NCBI GenBank assembly: GCA_034521975.1
Contig: JAXHLR010000007.1
Span: 1 to 64,000, forward strand
Direction: 5' to 3'
Length of the DNA: 64,000 bases
DNA from: Acidimicrobiales bacterium
Lineage (GTDB): Bacteria > Actinomycetota > Acidimicrobiia > Acidimicrobiales > SKKL01
Below are positions 26,041-34,435 of this stretch, one piece after another. Numbering within the stretch: position 1 is the stretch's first letter; each line of letters begins with the position of its first letter. The notes beneath the pieces are model-generated. The model saw nothing but the letters and a program-made list of their open reading frames with translations, made no database searches and had not been told where the DNA came from. Position numbers and translations under genes: made by a program.

Positions 26041-27182
26041 GTGGGCGCACCCTGACGACGATCTCCACGTATCGCGACCTGACCGACGCCGAAAAGGAGC
26101 GTCTCGATCGCCTCACCGAGATGATCGAACGTCGTCGTGCTCAGATCCAGGAGATCCAGCGCTGTGTGCGCGAGTTGCTCGATCAGGTGCGGATCTGGCG
26201 GGGTGGCGCTGCGGTCATGGGAGGAGGCTGCCTGTGGGCGCTCATCCCGTTCCTGCTCGTGTCGGTCCTCGGCGTCGGGGCCCTGGTGGTGCTCGGGGGA
26301 GACGACGGATCCGACACCGCGGTGGGGTCCCCCGCACCGCCCTCCTCGTCCACGACCTCGGCACCGTCGTCGACGTCCTCGTCCACGACCTCGAGCACCG
26401 AACCCCCGCTGGTGCTCGATGACCTCGTCACCGAGCACGGCTCGATCGCCCAGATCCTGTTCGACGCGGGTGCGACCCTCGGACAGATCGACTCCATCGT
26501 CGCCCGATTCGCACCCGACGACGATGCCGGGGTGCCCCAGTTCATCTACAGCATGGAGGGGCACGACGTCACCGGCAACGGCGAGCCGGGCATCGACATC
26601 GCCGACTGGTACCTGGGCGAGCTCGACACCACGTTGCTGCCCGGCCTCATCGACGGCGCGCTGCCGTGCGGCCTCACCGGCACGCGGGTCGTGGTGTGCC
26701 CGGAGGGTCGATCCGACGTGCCCGAGGGTCCGGTCGTCGTCGCGGCCATGCGTCTGGCCGGACCGGTCCCGCTGTCCGGCTCGGACCGCCAGTACATCTA
26801 CTCGGCAGTGTTCGAGACCGACGGCGATCCCACCAACGACTGGATGCCACAGGATCCATACGGCTGGGACTACTTCCAGGGGACCGACCGGTGGTTCGAG
26901 GGGTTCGGGATGCTGTCGTCGCAGCAGTGGGAGCTCGATGTCGTGGCGGTGTCCAGCACCCAACAGCAGTCCATCGCGCCGTCCGACGCGGTCCTCGTCG
27001 TCGACGGCGACGCGGCGGCCTTCTTCATCCCCGCCGGCGAGGTCGGTGGCACCGACGGCCTCTGTGGCAGGCTCACGGCCTTCGTCACCGACGGCAGCTA
27101 CTCCCCCGAGGCCTCCGCAGGCGACATCAGCGGCGGGGCGCCCACAGCACCGCTGTGGAACCTGGAGGGCGCCGAGTGTTGA
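26037..27182 (+). CDS. Membrane protein with cytoplasmic coiled coil and Ser/Thr-rich linker
   Basis: A protein of 381 residues from ATG 26037. The N-terminus is a coiled coil (LTDAEKERLDRLTEMIERRR, AQIQEIQRCVRELLDQV), followed by one transmembrane segment (LWALIPFLLVSVLGVGALVV), a low-complexity Ser/Thr/Pro linker (about residues 100-125) and an extracellular domain of about 250 residues with four Cys (for example LPCGLTGTRVVVCPEG). The topology is a bitopic protein with its large domain outside. It probably works with the upstream coiled-coil protein. The stop overlaps the GTG/TTG start of the next gene, so the three genes form one unit. I do not recognise the extracellular domain. Confidence 0.7.
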   Translation: MSGRTLTTISTYRDLTDAEKERLDRLTEMIERRRAQIQEIQRCVRELLDQVRIWRGGAAVMGGGCLWALIPFLLVSVLGVGALVVLGGDDGSDTAVGSPAPPSSSTTSAPSSTSSSTTSSTEPPLVLDDLVTEHGSIAQILFDAGATLGQIDSIVARFAPDDDAGVPQFIYSMEGHDVTGNGEPGIDIADWYLGELDTTLLPGLIDGALPCGLTGTRVVVCPEGRSDVPEGPVVVAAMRLAGPVPLSGSDRQYIYSAVFETDGDPTNDWMPQDPYGWDYFQGTDRWFEGFGMLSSQQWELDVVAVSSTQQQSIAPSDAVLVVDGDAAAFFIPAGEVGGTDGLCGRLTAFVTDGSYSPEASAGDISGGAPTAPLWNLEGAEC

Positions 27183-27709
27183 GCACCGCCGAGAAGGCGC
27201 GGAACGCGCTGCTGGGCTCCCTCGCCGGTGTGGTCGTGGTGATCGGGGTCGCGCTGCTCACCGGCGACGAGGCGGATGAGGCGGCGGGATCGTCGGAGAC
27301 CACGACCACGGCATCGGTCGAACCGCCGGAGGAGACCACGACGACCGAGACGGTCGAATCGCCAGAAGAGTTCGCCGAACGACTCGCGAGCGCGATCCGC
27401 GACGGCGATGCCACCTTCCTGTTCGACCGCCTCGCGGAGGAGACGCTCGAGCGCTACGGCGCCGACCAGTGCGAGACCTACACGACCGGCCTTCACGACG
27501 AGCAGTTCGCGCTCGAGCTCCGCGAGGTGGCCGCGAAGCAGGATTGGGTGTACGAGACCGACGGCGTCTCGACGACGGTCGATGACGTGACCGCCCTCGA
27601 GCTGGAGCGCACCGACTCGCGCGGCGAGACCATCATCCAGGAGATCCATCTGGCACGACGCGGCACGGTGTTCCACTGGTTCACCGACTGCGGCGTCCCG
27701 GAGGGATAG
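27176..27709 (+). CDS. Membrane-anchored extracytoplasmic protein of unknown function
   Basis: A protein of 177 residues from GTG 27176 (a TTG at 27179 is an alternative). It overlaps the upstream stop. One transmembrane segment (NALLGSLAGVVVVIGVALL) lies near the N-terminus, then a Thr/Glu-rich linker, then a domain of about 110 residues: EEFAERLASAIRDGDATFLF, DRLAEETLERYGADQC, and WFTDCGVPEG at the end. The order of helices and strands is reminiscent of small NTF2/SnoaL-like extracellular domains, but this is only an impression. Two Cys could pair. Third gene of the 25.3-27.7 kb unit. Confidence 0.65.
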   Translation: MLSTAEKARNALLGSLAGVVVVIGVALLTGDEADEAAGSSETTTTASVEPPEETTTTETVESPEEFAERLASAIRDGDATFLFDRLAEETLERYGADQCETYTTGLHDEQFALELREVAAKQDWVYETDGVSTTVDDVTALELERTDSRGETIIQEIHLARRGTVFHWFTDCGVPEG

Positions 27710-27804
27710 TGGTCGTGTCGCCGCCGAGCGCATCATCGCGGGCTGTGGTGCAGTCGCACAGTCCAGCTGGCCGGATCACCCACCCATCGTGCTTGCTGCG
27801 GACC

Positions 27805-28230
27805 ATGGACACAGTTGATCCGCGCTGGTTGACTGGGCCTGCTATGGCTGACCACATCGGGGGTGACAGGTTCGGGGTGTCTGTGACCGACGGGGGTGTC
27901 GTGCGTGTCGACCTCGCTGATGGCGCCGACATCACAGGTAGTGACGCCGAGTCGATCGTCGCCGCGATCGTTTCCCTGACCGCAGGCGTGCACAGCCCGC
28001 TGCTGATCGACTTGCGTTCGGTCGGGACGGTACGGCGACCGGCCCGCAATCTCTTTGCAGAATTGAACGTCGCCTCGCGGGTGGGGTTGCTGGTGGGTTC
28101 GCCCCTGAGCCGGATGCTTGCGAGCTTCGGCCTCGGCCTGAACCGACCCGAGCGTGGCATCCCAGTGAAGGTCTTCGAGGATGAAGCGTCCGCCCGGCAT
28201 TGGCTGCTCGATCAAGGGGATGGCGCGTGA
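27805..28230 (+). CDS. STAS-like regulator, first of two tandem paralogues
   Basis: A protein of 141 residues from ATG 27805; the frame is open back to a GTG at 27709, but the later start aligns with the paralogue that follows. Shared features are ADHIGGDRF near the start, then PLLIDLRSVGTVRRPARNLF, LLVGSPLSRMLASF and IPVKVFEDEASARHWL. The fold resembles STAS/SpoIIAA-like domains that lack a clear phosphorylatable serine. It overlaps the next gene by 11 bases. It probably acts in the same signalling unit as the GAF-GGDEF protein at 28611. Confidence 0.65.
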   Translation: MDTVDPRWLTGPAMADHIGGDRFGVSVTDGGVVRVDLADGADITGSDAESIVAAIVSLTAGVHSPLLIDLRSVGTVRRPARNLFAELNVASRVGLLVGSPLSRMLASFGLGLNRPERGIPVKVFEDEASARHWLLDQGDGA

Positions 28231-28621
28231 TCTCCAACTCGCCAGTGCCGTGACTGATCACATCAGCGGCGAGAAGTTCGAGGCGCATTTGGTCGAGGAC
28301 GGGCTGGTCCGCTTCGGCTGGACCGAGGGTGCCACGATCTCGCCGGCTGACGCCCAGGCCGTGTTGGATGCCTTCGCGACCCTCACGGAGAACGTGGCCA
28401 CTCCGGTCTTGGTCGATCTCCGCAATGTGGCTGCCGTCGACCGCGAGGCTCGCAGGATGTTCGCTTCCACCACCGCGATGAACCGCCAAGCGCTGTTGGT
28501 GGGTTCGCCGTTGAGCAGGACCCTCGGGAACTTCTTCGTCAAGCTGAGCCGTCCGGCGATGCCGGTGAAGCTCTTCGACGACGAGGCTGCCGCGGTCGCC
28601 TGGCTACACGATGATGGGTGA
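28220..28621 (+). CDS. STAS-like regulator, second of two tandem paralogues
   Basis: A protein of 133 residues from ATG 28220, inside the end of its upstream paralogue. It repeats the same landmarks: TDHISGEKF, PVLVDLRNVAAVDREARRMF, LLVGSPLSRTLGNFF and MPVKLFDDEAAAVAWL. It arose by tandem duplication, and the copies have diverged strongly outside these blocks. It overlaps the diguanylate cyclase gene by 11 bases, so all three genes are likely translated in series. A role as a partner or switch for the cyclase is inferred from position only. Confidence 0.68.
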   Translation: MARDLQLASAVTDHISGEKFEAHLVEDGLVRFGWTEGATISPADAQAVLDAFATLTENVATPVLVDLRNVAAVDREARRMFASTTAMNRQALLVGSPLSRTLGNFFVKLSRPAMPVKLFDDEAAAVAWLHDDG

Positions 28622-29990
28622 CGATCCTCGACCAGCCGACGGCACCCCACACGCCGCCACGGTGGTCGAACGTCTCGCCTCGCTGCTCGAGACGGTCAGC
28701 GCGTTCGCGGCGCTGGACTTCTCCCGCCCAGCGGCCATCAGCCCGGCCGGTGACATCGTGGATGCGCTGGCGTCGGGGATCAACATGCTCGGCGAGGAGA
28801 TCGAGGCCTTCACACGTGAGCTCGAGGAGCGTGTCGCTGAACGCACACAGCAGCTGGACCAGCTGACCCGCGACCTGCAGGCGGAGATCGTAGAACGTCG
28901 TCGTAGCGAGGCGGCGGTTCGCGACACACAGGAGACGCTGCGAGAGCGGCTGGCCGAGGTTGAACGGCTCAACCAGGAGATCACCCAGCTCACCGACCTG
29001 ACCAAGCTGCTGCAGGTGTGTGCGACCCGGCAAGAGGCCTTCGAGGTCCTTGCTCAGGCCGCCCCCAAGCTGTTCCCCGGCACCGAAGGCGCGGTCTACA
29101 CGTTCGTCGCGTCACGGGATGTCGTGGAGATGGTCGCTTCCTGGGGCGGGTTCGTCTCTTCGGCGACGATTGCCTCGGGCGATTGTTGGGCACTACACCG
29201 CGGGCAACTCCACACGGCGAAGAACGACCACGGGCGTCGTTGCGCCCACACCGAGATCGACTGGTCCGGGAACCAGCTGTGCATGCCACTGCTCGCACAT
29301 GGCGAGGTGCTCGGGCTGCTCCATCTGCGGTACGGGACCGACACCGACGGGCAGCAGCACGACAGGTCCGCTGACGGTGCGCCCCACCGCAGTCACGAGC
29401 GACTGGCTGTTGCGGTGGCCGAACAGATCGCGTTGTCGCTCGCGAACCTCGAACTACGGGCGGCGTTGCTGGCCCAGTCGATCCGCGATCCCCTGACCAA
29501 CCTGTACAACCGTCGCTACCTGGACGAGACCCTGGCACGTGAGCTGAAGCGCGCCGAGCGCGCGGGGTCGTTCGTGTCCTTCCTGATGATCGACATCGAC
29601 TGGTTCAAACCGTTCAACGACACCTACGGCCACGATGCCGGTGACACGGCACTACGCCAGGTGGCGGTGACCCTGCGTGACCAGGTCCGTTCCGAAGACG
29701 TGGTCTGTCGCTTCGGCGGCGAGGAGTTCGCGATTGTCATGGCTGACGTCGACACCGCGGAGGCTGCCACCCGTAGCGAGCACCTGCGCACCGCGATCAG
29801 CAAATCCGAGCTTCACTGGCAGGGACAAGCACTGGGCACGATCACCGCCTCGTTCGGTGTGGCCACCTACCCCTACCATGCCGACACCAAAGCCGACCTC
29901 CTCCGAGCGGCCGACGTTGCGCTCTACCAGGCCAAGAACAACGGCCGCAACCGCGTCACGATCTACGTTTCGCCAAGCGAGACCACCTGA
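28611..29990 (+). CDS. GAF-GGDEF diguanylate cyclase
   Basis: A protein of 459 residues. A short N-terminal HAMP/PAS-like helical region (SLLETVSAFAALDFSRPAAI) leads into a long coiled coil (about 60-135; EEIEAFTRELEERVAERTQQ), then a GAF domain (about 145-290) containing SGDCWALHRGQLH and CAHTEIDW, and a GGDEF domain: DPLTNLYNRRYLDETLARE, MIDIDWFKPFNDTYGHDAGD and an intact GGEEF active site. It should synthesise cyclic di-GMP. The His/Cys-rich GAF pattern (GDCWALHRG...C.H) is a recurrent type found in GAF-GGDEF proteins. Co-transcribed with two STAS-like proteins. Confidence 0.88.
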   Translation: MMGDDPRPADGTPHAATVVERLASLLETVSAFAALDFSRPAAISPAGDIVDALASGINMLGEEIEAFTRELEERVAERTQQLDQLTRDLQAEIVERRRSEAAVRDTQETLRERLAEVERLNQEITQLTDLTKLLQVCATRQEAFEVLAQAAPKLFPGTEGAVYTFVASRDVVEMVASWGGFVSSATIASGDCWALHRGQLHTAKNDHGRRCAHTEIDWSGNQLCMPLLAHGEVLGLLHLRYGTDTDGQQHDRSADGAPHRSHERLAVAVAEQIALSLANLELRAALLAQSIRDPLTNLYNRRYLDETLARELKRAERAGSFVSFLMIDIDWFKPFNDTYGHDAGDTALRQVAVTLRDQVRSEDVVCRFGGEEFAIVMADVDTAEAATRSEHLRTAISKSELHWQGQALGTITASFGVATYPYHADTKADLLRAADVALYQAKNNGRNRVTIYVSPSETT

Positions 29991-30096
29991 CACCGGCTGG
30001 CCATGCAGGAGCCCGATATGGACCTACCCCGGTCTCACGGACGGGTTGGTTGTGGGGTGATCATGGCGGGCGGCGGTGGTCCGTGAGCAGCCCTGA

Positions 30097-30450
30097 TGGC
30101 GGCCGAGTCGGAACTCATCCCGGATCCGGGTATCGACCGACCTAGTCGGGTTCATCGACGCACAGGAGCCGCAGCTGATCCACTACGGCTTCTACCTCGA
30201 CGAGGCGTCATCACGAATGACGGTGGTCGCGGTCCATCCCGACCCGGCGTCAGTTGAACTGCACATGGAGGTGGGGGGACCGGCGTTCCGAACGTTCTCG
30301 GACCTCATCGAGATGGAGGGGATCGAGGTCTACGGACCAGCAAGCGAACGGATGCTCGAGCAGCTCGAGGCCAAGGCGGCGGCGCTCGGTGAGGACGGCC
30401 GCGTCGTGGTCACCGATCGCTATGCCGGGTTCAGCCGTCAGATGTCGTAG
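30097..30450 (+). pseudogene. Antibiotic-biosynthesis-monooxygenase-like protein, 5' truncated
   Basis: The frame is open from 30097 to 30450. Its body is recognisable from about 30142: LVGFIDAQEPQLIHYGFYLD, then VVAVHPDPASVELHMEVGGP and FSDLIEMEGIEVYGPAS. This matches the second half of the small dimeric ABM/YciI-like alpha-beta fold. No ATG, GTG or TTG precedes 30217 in frame, and the first beta strand expected of the family is missing in all frames upstream. The only ATG (30217) would remove half the domain. The end overlaps the convergent glnA gene by 13 bases. Read as a gene that lost its 5' end. Confidence 0.5.
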
Positions 30451-31874
30451 TAGAGCGAGAACTCGTAGGGGTGGGGGCGCAGGCGCAGGGCGTCGACCTC
30501 GTTCTCGCGCTTGTAGGCCACCCAGGTGTCGATGAGGTCGGGGGTGAACACGTCGCCGGCGAGCAGGAAGTCCTGGTCGGCCTCGAGCGCGTCGAGCACC
30601 TGCTCGAGCGACCCGGGCACCATGGGGACGTTGGCCAGTTCGGCCGGCGGCAGGTCGTAGAGGTCCTTGTCGACCGGGTCGGGCGGCTCGATGCGCTTCT
30701 GGATCCCGTCGAGACCGGCCATCATCATCGCCGCGAACGCCAGGTAGGGGTTCGACGTGGAGTCGGGGCAGCGGAACTCGACCCGCTTGGCCTTGGGGCT
30801 CTTCTGCGCGATGGGGATGCGACACGCCGCCGACCGGTTCCGCTGGCTGTAGACCAGGTTGACCGGTGCCTCATAGCCCGGCACCAGCCGCTTGTAGGAG
30901 TTGGTGGTGGGGTTGGTGAACGCCAGCACGGCCGGGGCGTGGCTCAACAGGCCGCCGATGTACCAGCGGGCGATGTCGGACAGCCCCGCGTACCCGGTCT
31001 CGGCGAAGAACAGCGGCTCGCCGCCCTTCCACAGCGACTGGTGCACGTGCATGCCCGACCCGTTGTCGCCGAAGATCGGCTTGGGCATGAAGGTGAGGGA
31101 CTTGCCGGCCGCCCAGGCCACGTTCTTGAGCACGTACTTGAACGTCATGAGGTTGTCGGCCATGGACAGCAGGGTGGCGAAGCGGATGCCGATCTCGCCC
31201 TGACCGCCACTGGCGACCTCGTGGTGGTGCAACTCGGTGTCGATGCCGACCTCGTGCAGCGTGGCCGACATCTCCGAGCGCAGGTCCTGGTAGTGGTCCA
31301 TCGGCGGCGCGGGGAAGTAGCCCTGCTTGGTGCGCGGCTTGTAGCCGAGGTTGGGGCCCTCATCGGTGCCGGTGTTCCACTGACCCTCGACGGAGTCGAC
31401 CGCGTAGAACGCCGAGTTGCCGTTGGTCGCGAACCGCACGTCGTCGAAGATGAAGAACTCGGGCTCGGGCCCGAAGAACGCGGCGTCGGCGATCCCCGAG
31501 GCGAACAGATGGGCCTCGGCCTTGGTGGCGACATAGCGAGGATCGCGCGTGTAGCTCTCGCCGGTGACCGGATCGGCAACAAAGCAGTGCAGCACCGCCG
31601 TCTTCCGCCGACGGAACGGGTCGATGTAGGCGGTGTTGGGGTCGGCGACCAGCACCATGTCCGATTCCTGGATCTCCTGGAACCCGCGGACCGACGAGCC
31701 ATCGAAGCCGTGGCCGTCCTCGAAGTGCGAGTCGTCGAGCAGGTTGGCGGGGATCGAGACATGCTGCATGACCCCGGGAAGATCGGAGAACCGGAGGTCG
31801 ACGAACTCGCAACCCTCGCGTTCGACCAGCTCCAGCACCTCCGCGGGCGTGCGCTCCTCCATCAGACCTCCCAT
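30438..31874 (-). CDS. glnA: Glutamine synthetase type I (adenylylation-controlled)
   Basis: A GSI of 478 residues from ATG 31874 (ATG 31862 is an alternative). It makes glutamine from glutamate, ammonia and ATP as a dodecamer. Signatures: [19 protein letters not shown] (beta-grasp), [14 protein letters not shown] (metal Glu), FNP-type ATP-binding region [16 protein letters not shown], and NRSAACRIP. The loop [10 protein letters not shown] contains the tyrosine that GlnE adenylylates, so this is the regulated GSI-beta isoform. It lies 61 bp after the GSII gene on the same strand, so the two may be co-transcribed. Confidence 0.95.
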   Translation of the reverse strand: MGGLMEERTPAEVLELVEREGCEFVDLRFSDLPGVMQHVSIPANLLDDSHFEDGHGFDGSSVRGFQEIQESDMVLVADPNTAYIDPFRRRKTAVLHCFVADPVTGESYTRDPRYVATKAEAHLFASGIADAAFFGPEPEFFIFDDVRFATNGNSAFYAVDSVEGQWNTGTDEGPNLGYKPRTKQGYFPAPPMDHYQDLRSEMSATLHEVGIDTELHHHEVASGGQGEIGIRFATLLSMADNLMTFKYVLKNVAWAAGKSLTFMPKPIFGDNGSGMHVHQSLWKGGEPLFFAETGYAGLSDIARWYIGGLLSHAPAVLAFTNPTTNSYKRLVPGYEAPVNLVYSQRNRSAACRIPIAQKSPKAKRVEFRCPDSTSNPYLAFAAMMMAGLDGIQKRIEPPDPVDKDLYDLPPAELANVPMVPGSLEQVLDALEADQDFLLAGDVFTPDLIDTWVAYKRENEVDALRLRPHPYEFSLYYDI

Positions 31875-31935
31875 GACGCGGACTTCACCGGAGCTTAGGT
31901 GCGCAGCCGGCAGCGACCCCAATGGACCACCGGCG

Positions 31936-32934
31936 TCAGGCGAGCGCGCTGCAGCAGGTGTCGGTGATCAGGCGGGTCACCACGTAGGGATCGCAGTTGG
32001 CGTTGGGACGCCGATCCTCGATGTAGCCCTTCTTGTCGACCTCGACCTGCCACGGGATGCGCACCGAGGCACCGCGGTCGGAGACGCCGTACTTGAACTC
32101 GGTCCACGGGGCAGTCTCGTGCAGGCCGGTGAGACGCTGTTCGACCCCGGGGCCGTAGTTCTTGATGTGCTCCTCGGCCTTGGTGCCGAGCGCCTCGCAC
32201 GCGGCGATGATCGGGTCATAGCCCTCGCGCATGGCGTTGGTGGAGAAGTTGGTGTGCGCACCGGCTCCGTTCCAGTCGCCCTGGACCGGCTTGGGATCCA
32301 GGGTGGCGGCCACCTCGAACTCCTCGCCGCAACGGTAGAGCAGCCAGCGGGCGACCCAGATCTGGTCGGACACGTCGAGCGGGCTCGCGGGGCCGATCTG
32401 GAACTCCCACTGCCCCATCATCACCTCGGCGTTGGTGCCCGAGATGGCCAGGCCCGCGTCCATGCAGGCCTTGGTGTGCATCTCGACGATGTCGCGACCC
32501 CAGATCTCGTCGGCACCGACACCGCAGTAGTAGGGGCCCTGGGGGCCGGGGAAGCCGCCCTGGGGCCAGCCCAGAGGATGGCCGTTCTGCAGGAACGTGT
32601 ACTCCTGCTCGATGCCGAACCAGGGCTCCTGATCGGCGTAGGTCTCGGCGGTCTCGGCACAGGCCGCGCGTGTGTTGGTGGGGTGGGGGGTCATGTCGGG
32701 CAGCAGCACCTCGCACATGACCAGCTTGTCGTTGCCGCCCCGGATCGGGTCGGGATAGACCGCGACCGGACGCAGGACGCAGTCCGAGTTCGCGCCCGGC
32801 GCCTGGTTGGTGCTCGATCCGTCGAAGCCCCAGATGGGAGGTTCGGTTCCGACCGGAACCACCTTCGTCTTCGATCGGAGCCGTCCTGTCGGCTCGCTTC
32901 CGTCGATCCAGATGTACTCAGCCCGGTAGCTCAC
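31936..32934 (-). CDS. glnII: Glutamine synthetase type II
   Basis: A protein of 332 residues from GTG 32934 (GAGAGG upstream). This is the eukaryote-type GSII found in some actinobacteria and rhizobia. Signatures: [20 protein letters not shown] at the start, [25 protein letters not shown] (metal Glu), [17 protein letters not shown] and [11 protein letters not shown]. It is not a substrate for GlnE. GSII genes are typically switched on under nitrogen limitation, which fits its position across from a GlnR-linked GSI. The shared upstream region (32935-33094) holds a direct-repeat candidate operator. Confidence 0.95.
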   Translation of the reverse strand: MSYRAEYIWIDGSEPTGRLRSKTKVVPVGTEPPIWGFDGSSTNQAPGANSDCVLRPVAVYPDPIRGGNDKLVMCEVLLPDMTPHPTNTRAACAETAETYADQEPWFGIEQEYTFLQNGHPLGWPQGGFPGPQGPYYCGVGADEIWGRDIVEMHTKACMDAGLAISGTNAEVMMGQWEFQIGPASPLDVSDQIWVARWLLYRCGEEFEVAATLDPKPVQGDWNGAGAHTNFSTNAMREGYDPIIAACEALGTKAEEHIKNYGPGVEQRLTGLHETAPWTEFKYGVSDRGASVRIPWQVEVDKKGYIEDRRPNANCDPYVVTRLITDTCCSALA

Positions 32935-33017
32935 TCGTGTTTTTCCTCTCAACGGTGGGATTGGGGGGCCATGGGGCCCGTCGCCGATGACGGTAGGCAG
33001 CGGCCGTTTCCCCGCCG

Positions 33018-33044
33018 TTGCACCTGTATGAACGCTATGTGAAC
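33018..33044. promoter_or_regulatory. Direct-repeat operator candidate between glnII and the second GSI
   Basis: TGAAC occurs at 33029-33033 and 33040-33044, exactly 11 bp apart (GTTCA on the minus strand), with a weaker third unit at 33018-33022. Winged-helix OmpR-type regulators such as GlnR and PhoP bind direct repeats of this 11-bp period in actinobacteria. It lies 51 bp before the plus-strand GSI and 95 bp before glnII, so it could serve both. Confidence 0.45.
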
Positions 33045-33094
33045 GGACGTGGATCGAGGACGAGTCACACCGCCCCACGTGGCACCATTGCGCC

Positions 33095-34429
33095 ATGGAA
33101 CGCCAGCAGGACTACGTGTTGCGTACGGTCGAAGAGCGCGGGGTCCGCCTCGTGCGGCTCTGGTTCACCGATGTGTTGGGCCAGCTCAAGTCGTTCGCCA
33201 TCTCCCCCGCCGAGCTCGAGACCGCGTTCGACGAGGGCATGCACTTCGACGGCAGCTCCATCGACGGCTTCTCCCGCGTCCAGGAGAGCGACGTGCTGGC
33301 TCGCCCCGACCCCAACAGCTTCGAGCTGTTGCCGTGGGCCAACGAGGACGGCACCACGGCCCGCATGTTCTGCGACATCGAGAACCCCGACGGCAGTCCC
33401 TTCGCCGGCGACTCCCGCCAGGTGCTGCGGCGCAACCTCGACCGAGCCCACGAGCGCGGCTACTCGTTCCTCTGCGCGCCGGAGATGGAGTTCTTCTACT
33501 TCGCCCACGGCGACCCGACCAGGGCACCCGAGCCGCTCGACACCGCGTCGTACTTCGACCTCACCACCGCCGATGTCGCCGGGAACATCCGCCAGCGCAC
33601 CATCCACATGCTGGAGGCGATGGGCATCCCGGTCGAGTACTCCTTCCACGAGGACAGCGCCAGCCAGCACGAGATCGACCTGCGCTACACCGACGCGCTG
33701 TCGATGGCCGACAACGTGATGACCTTCCGGCTCGTGGTCCGCGAGATCGCGATGGAGCACGGCGCCTACGCCACCTTCATGCCCAAGCCACTCGCCGGCC
33801 AGCAGGGGTCGGGCATGCACACCCACCTGTCGCTGTTCGAGGGCGACACCAACGCGTTCTACGACCCCGACGACCCCTACAAGTTGTCCAAGGTCGGTCG
33901 GTCGTTCATCGCCGGTCTGTTGCACCACGCGCCCGAGATCACCGCAATGACCAACCAGCTGGTCAACTCCTACAAGCGGCTCATCATCGGCTACGAGGCC
34001 CCGGTGTTCCTGTCGTGGGCCCGCAACAACCGCTCGGCGCTCATCCGGATCCCGGTCACCAAGGCCGGCAAGGCGTCGTCCACCCGCATCGAGTTCCGCT
34101 CGCCCGACCCGGCGTGCAACCCCTACCTGGCCTTCTCCACGATGCTGGCGGCTGGTCTGGCCGGCATCGAGGGAAACTACGAGCTCCCACCCGAAGCCGC
34201 CACCAACGTGTTCGAGATGACCGACCTCGAACGCAAGGCCGCGGGGCTGCGGGCCCTGCCCCAGTCGCTGGCCGAGGCACTCGACGAGATGGAGCGCTCC
34301 GAGCTGGTGGCCGAGACCCTCGGCGAGCACATCTTCGAGTGGTTCCTGCGCAACAAGCGGGCCGAGTGGGCCGACTACAAGGCCCACGTCTCGCAGTTCG
34401 AGCTGAGTCGGTACCTCCCCAACTGGTAG
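33095..34429 (+). CDS. Glutamine synthetase type I, short unadenylylated isoform (GlnA2-like)
   Basis: A protein of 444 residues of the GSI-alpha length class. Signatures: GMHFDGSSIDGFSRVQESD, FLCAPEMEFFYFAHG (metal Glu), FMPKPLAGQQGSGMHTHLSL and NRSALIRIPV. The region of the adenylylation loop lacks the KDLYDLPP tyrosine, so GlnE should not control it. It resembles mycobacterial GlnA2. Related enzymes in Streptomyces (GlnA3/GlnA4) act on polyamines or ethanolamine, so a gamma-glutamylation role is a possible alternative. It is followed after 6 bases by the GlnR-like regulator. Confidence 0.9.
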   Translation: MERQQDYVLRTVEERGVRLVRLWFTDVLGQLKSFAISPAELETAFDEGMHFDGSSIDGFSRVQESDVLARPDPNSFELLPWANEDGTTARMFCDIENPDGSPFAGDSRQVLRRNLDRAHERGYSFLCAPEMEFFYFAHGDPTRAPEPLDTASYFDLTTADVAGNIRQRTIHMLEAMGIPVEYSFHEDSASQHEIDLRYTDALSMADNVMTFRLVVREIAMEHGAYATFMPKPLAGQQGSGMHTHLSLFEGDTNAFYDPDDPYKLSKVGRSFIAGLLHHAPEITAMTNQLVNSYKRLIIGYEAPVFLSWARNNRSALIRIPVTKAGKASSTRIEFRSPDPACNPYLAFSTMLAAGLAGIEGNYELPPEAATNVFEMTDLERKAAGLRALPQSLAEALDEMERSELVAETLGEHIFEWFLRNKRAEWADYKAHVSQFELSRYLPNW

Positions 34430-34435
34430 CTCACC

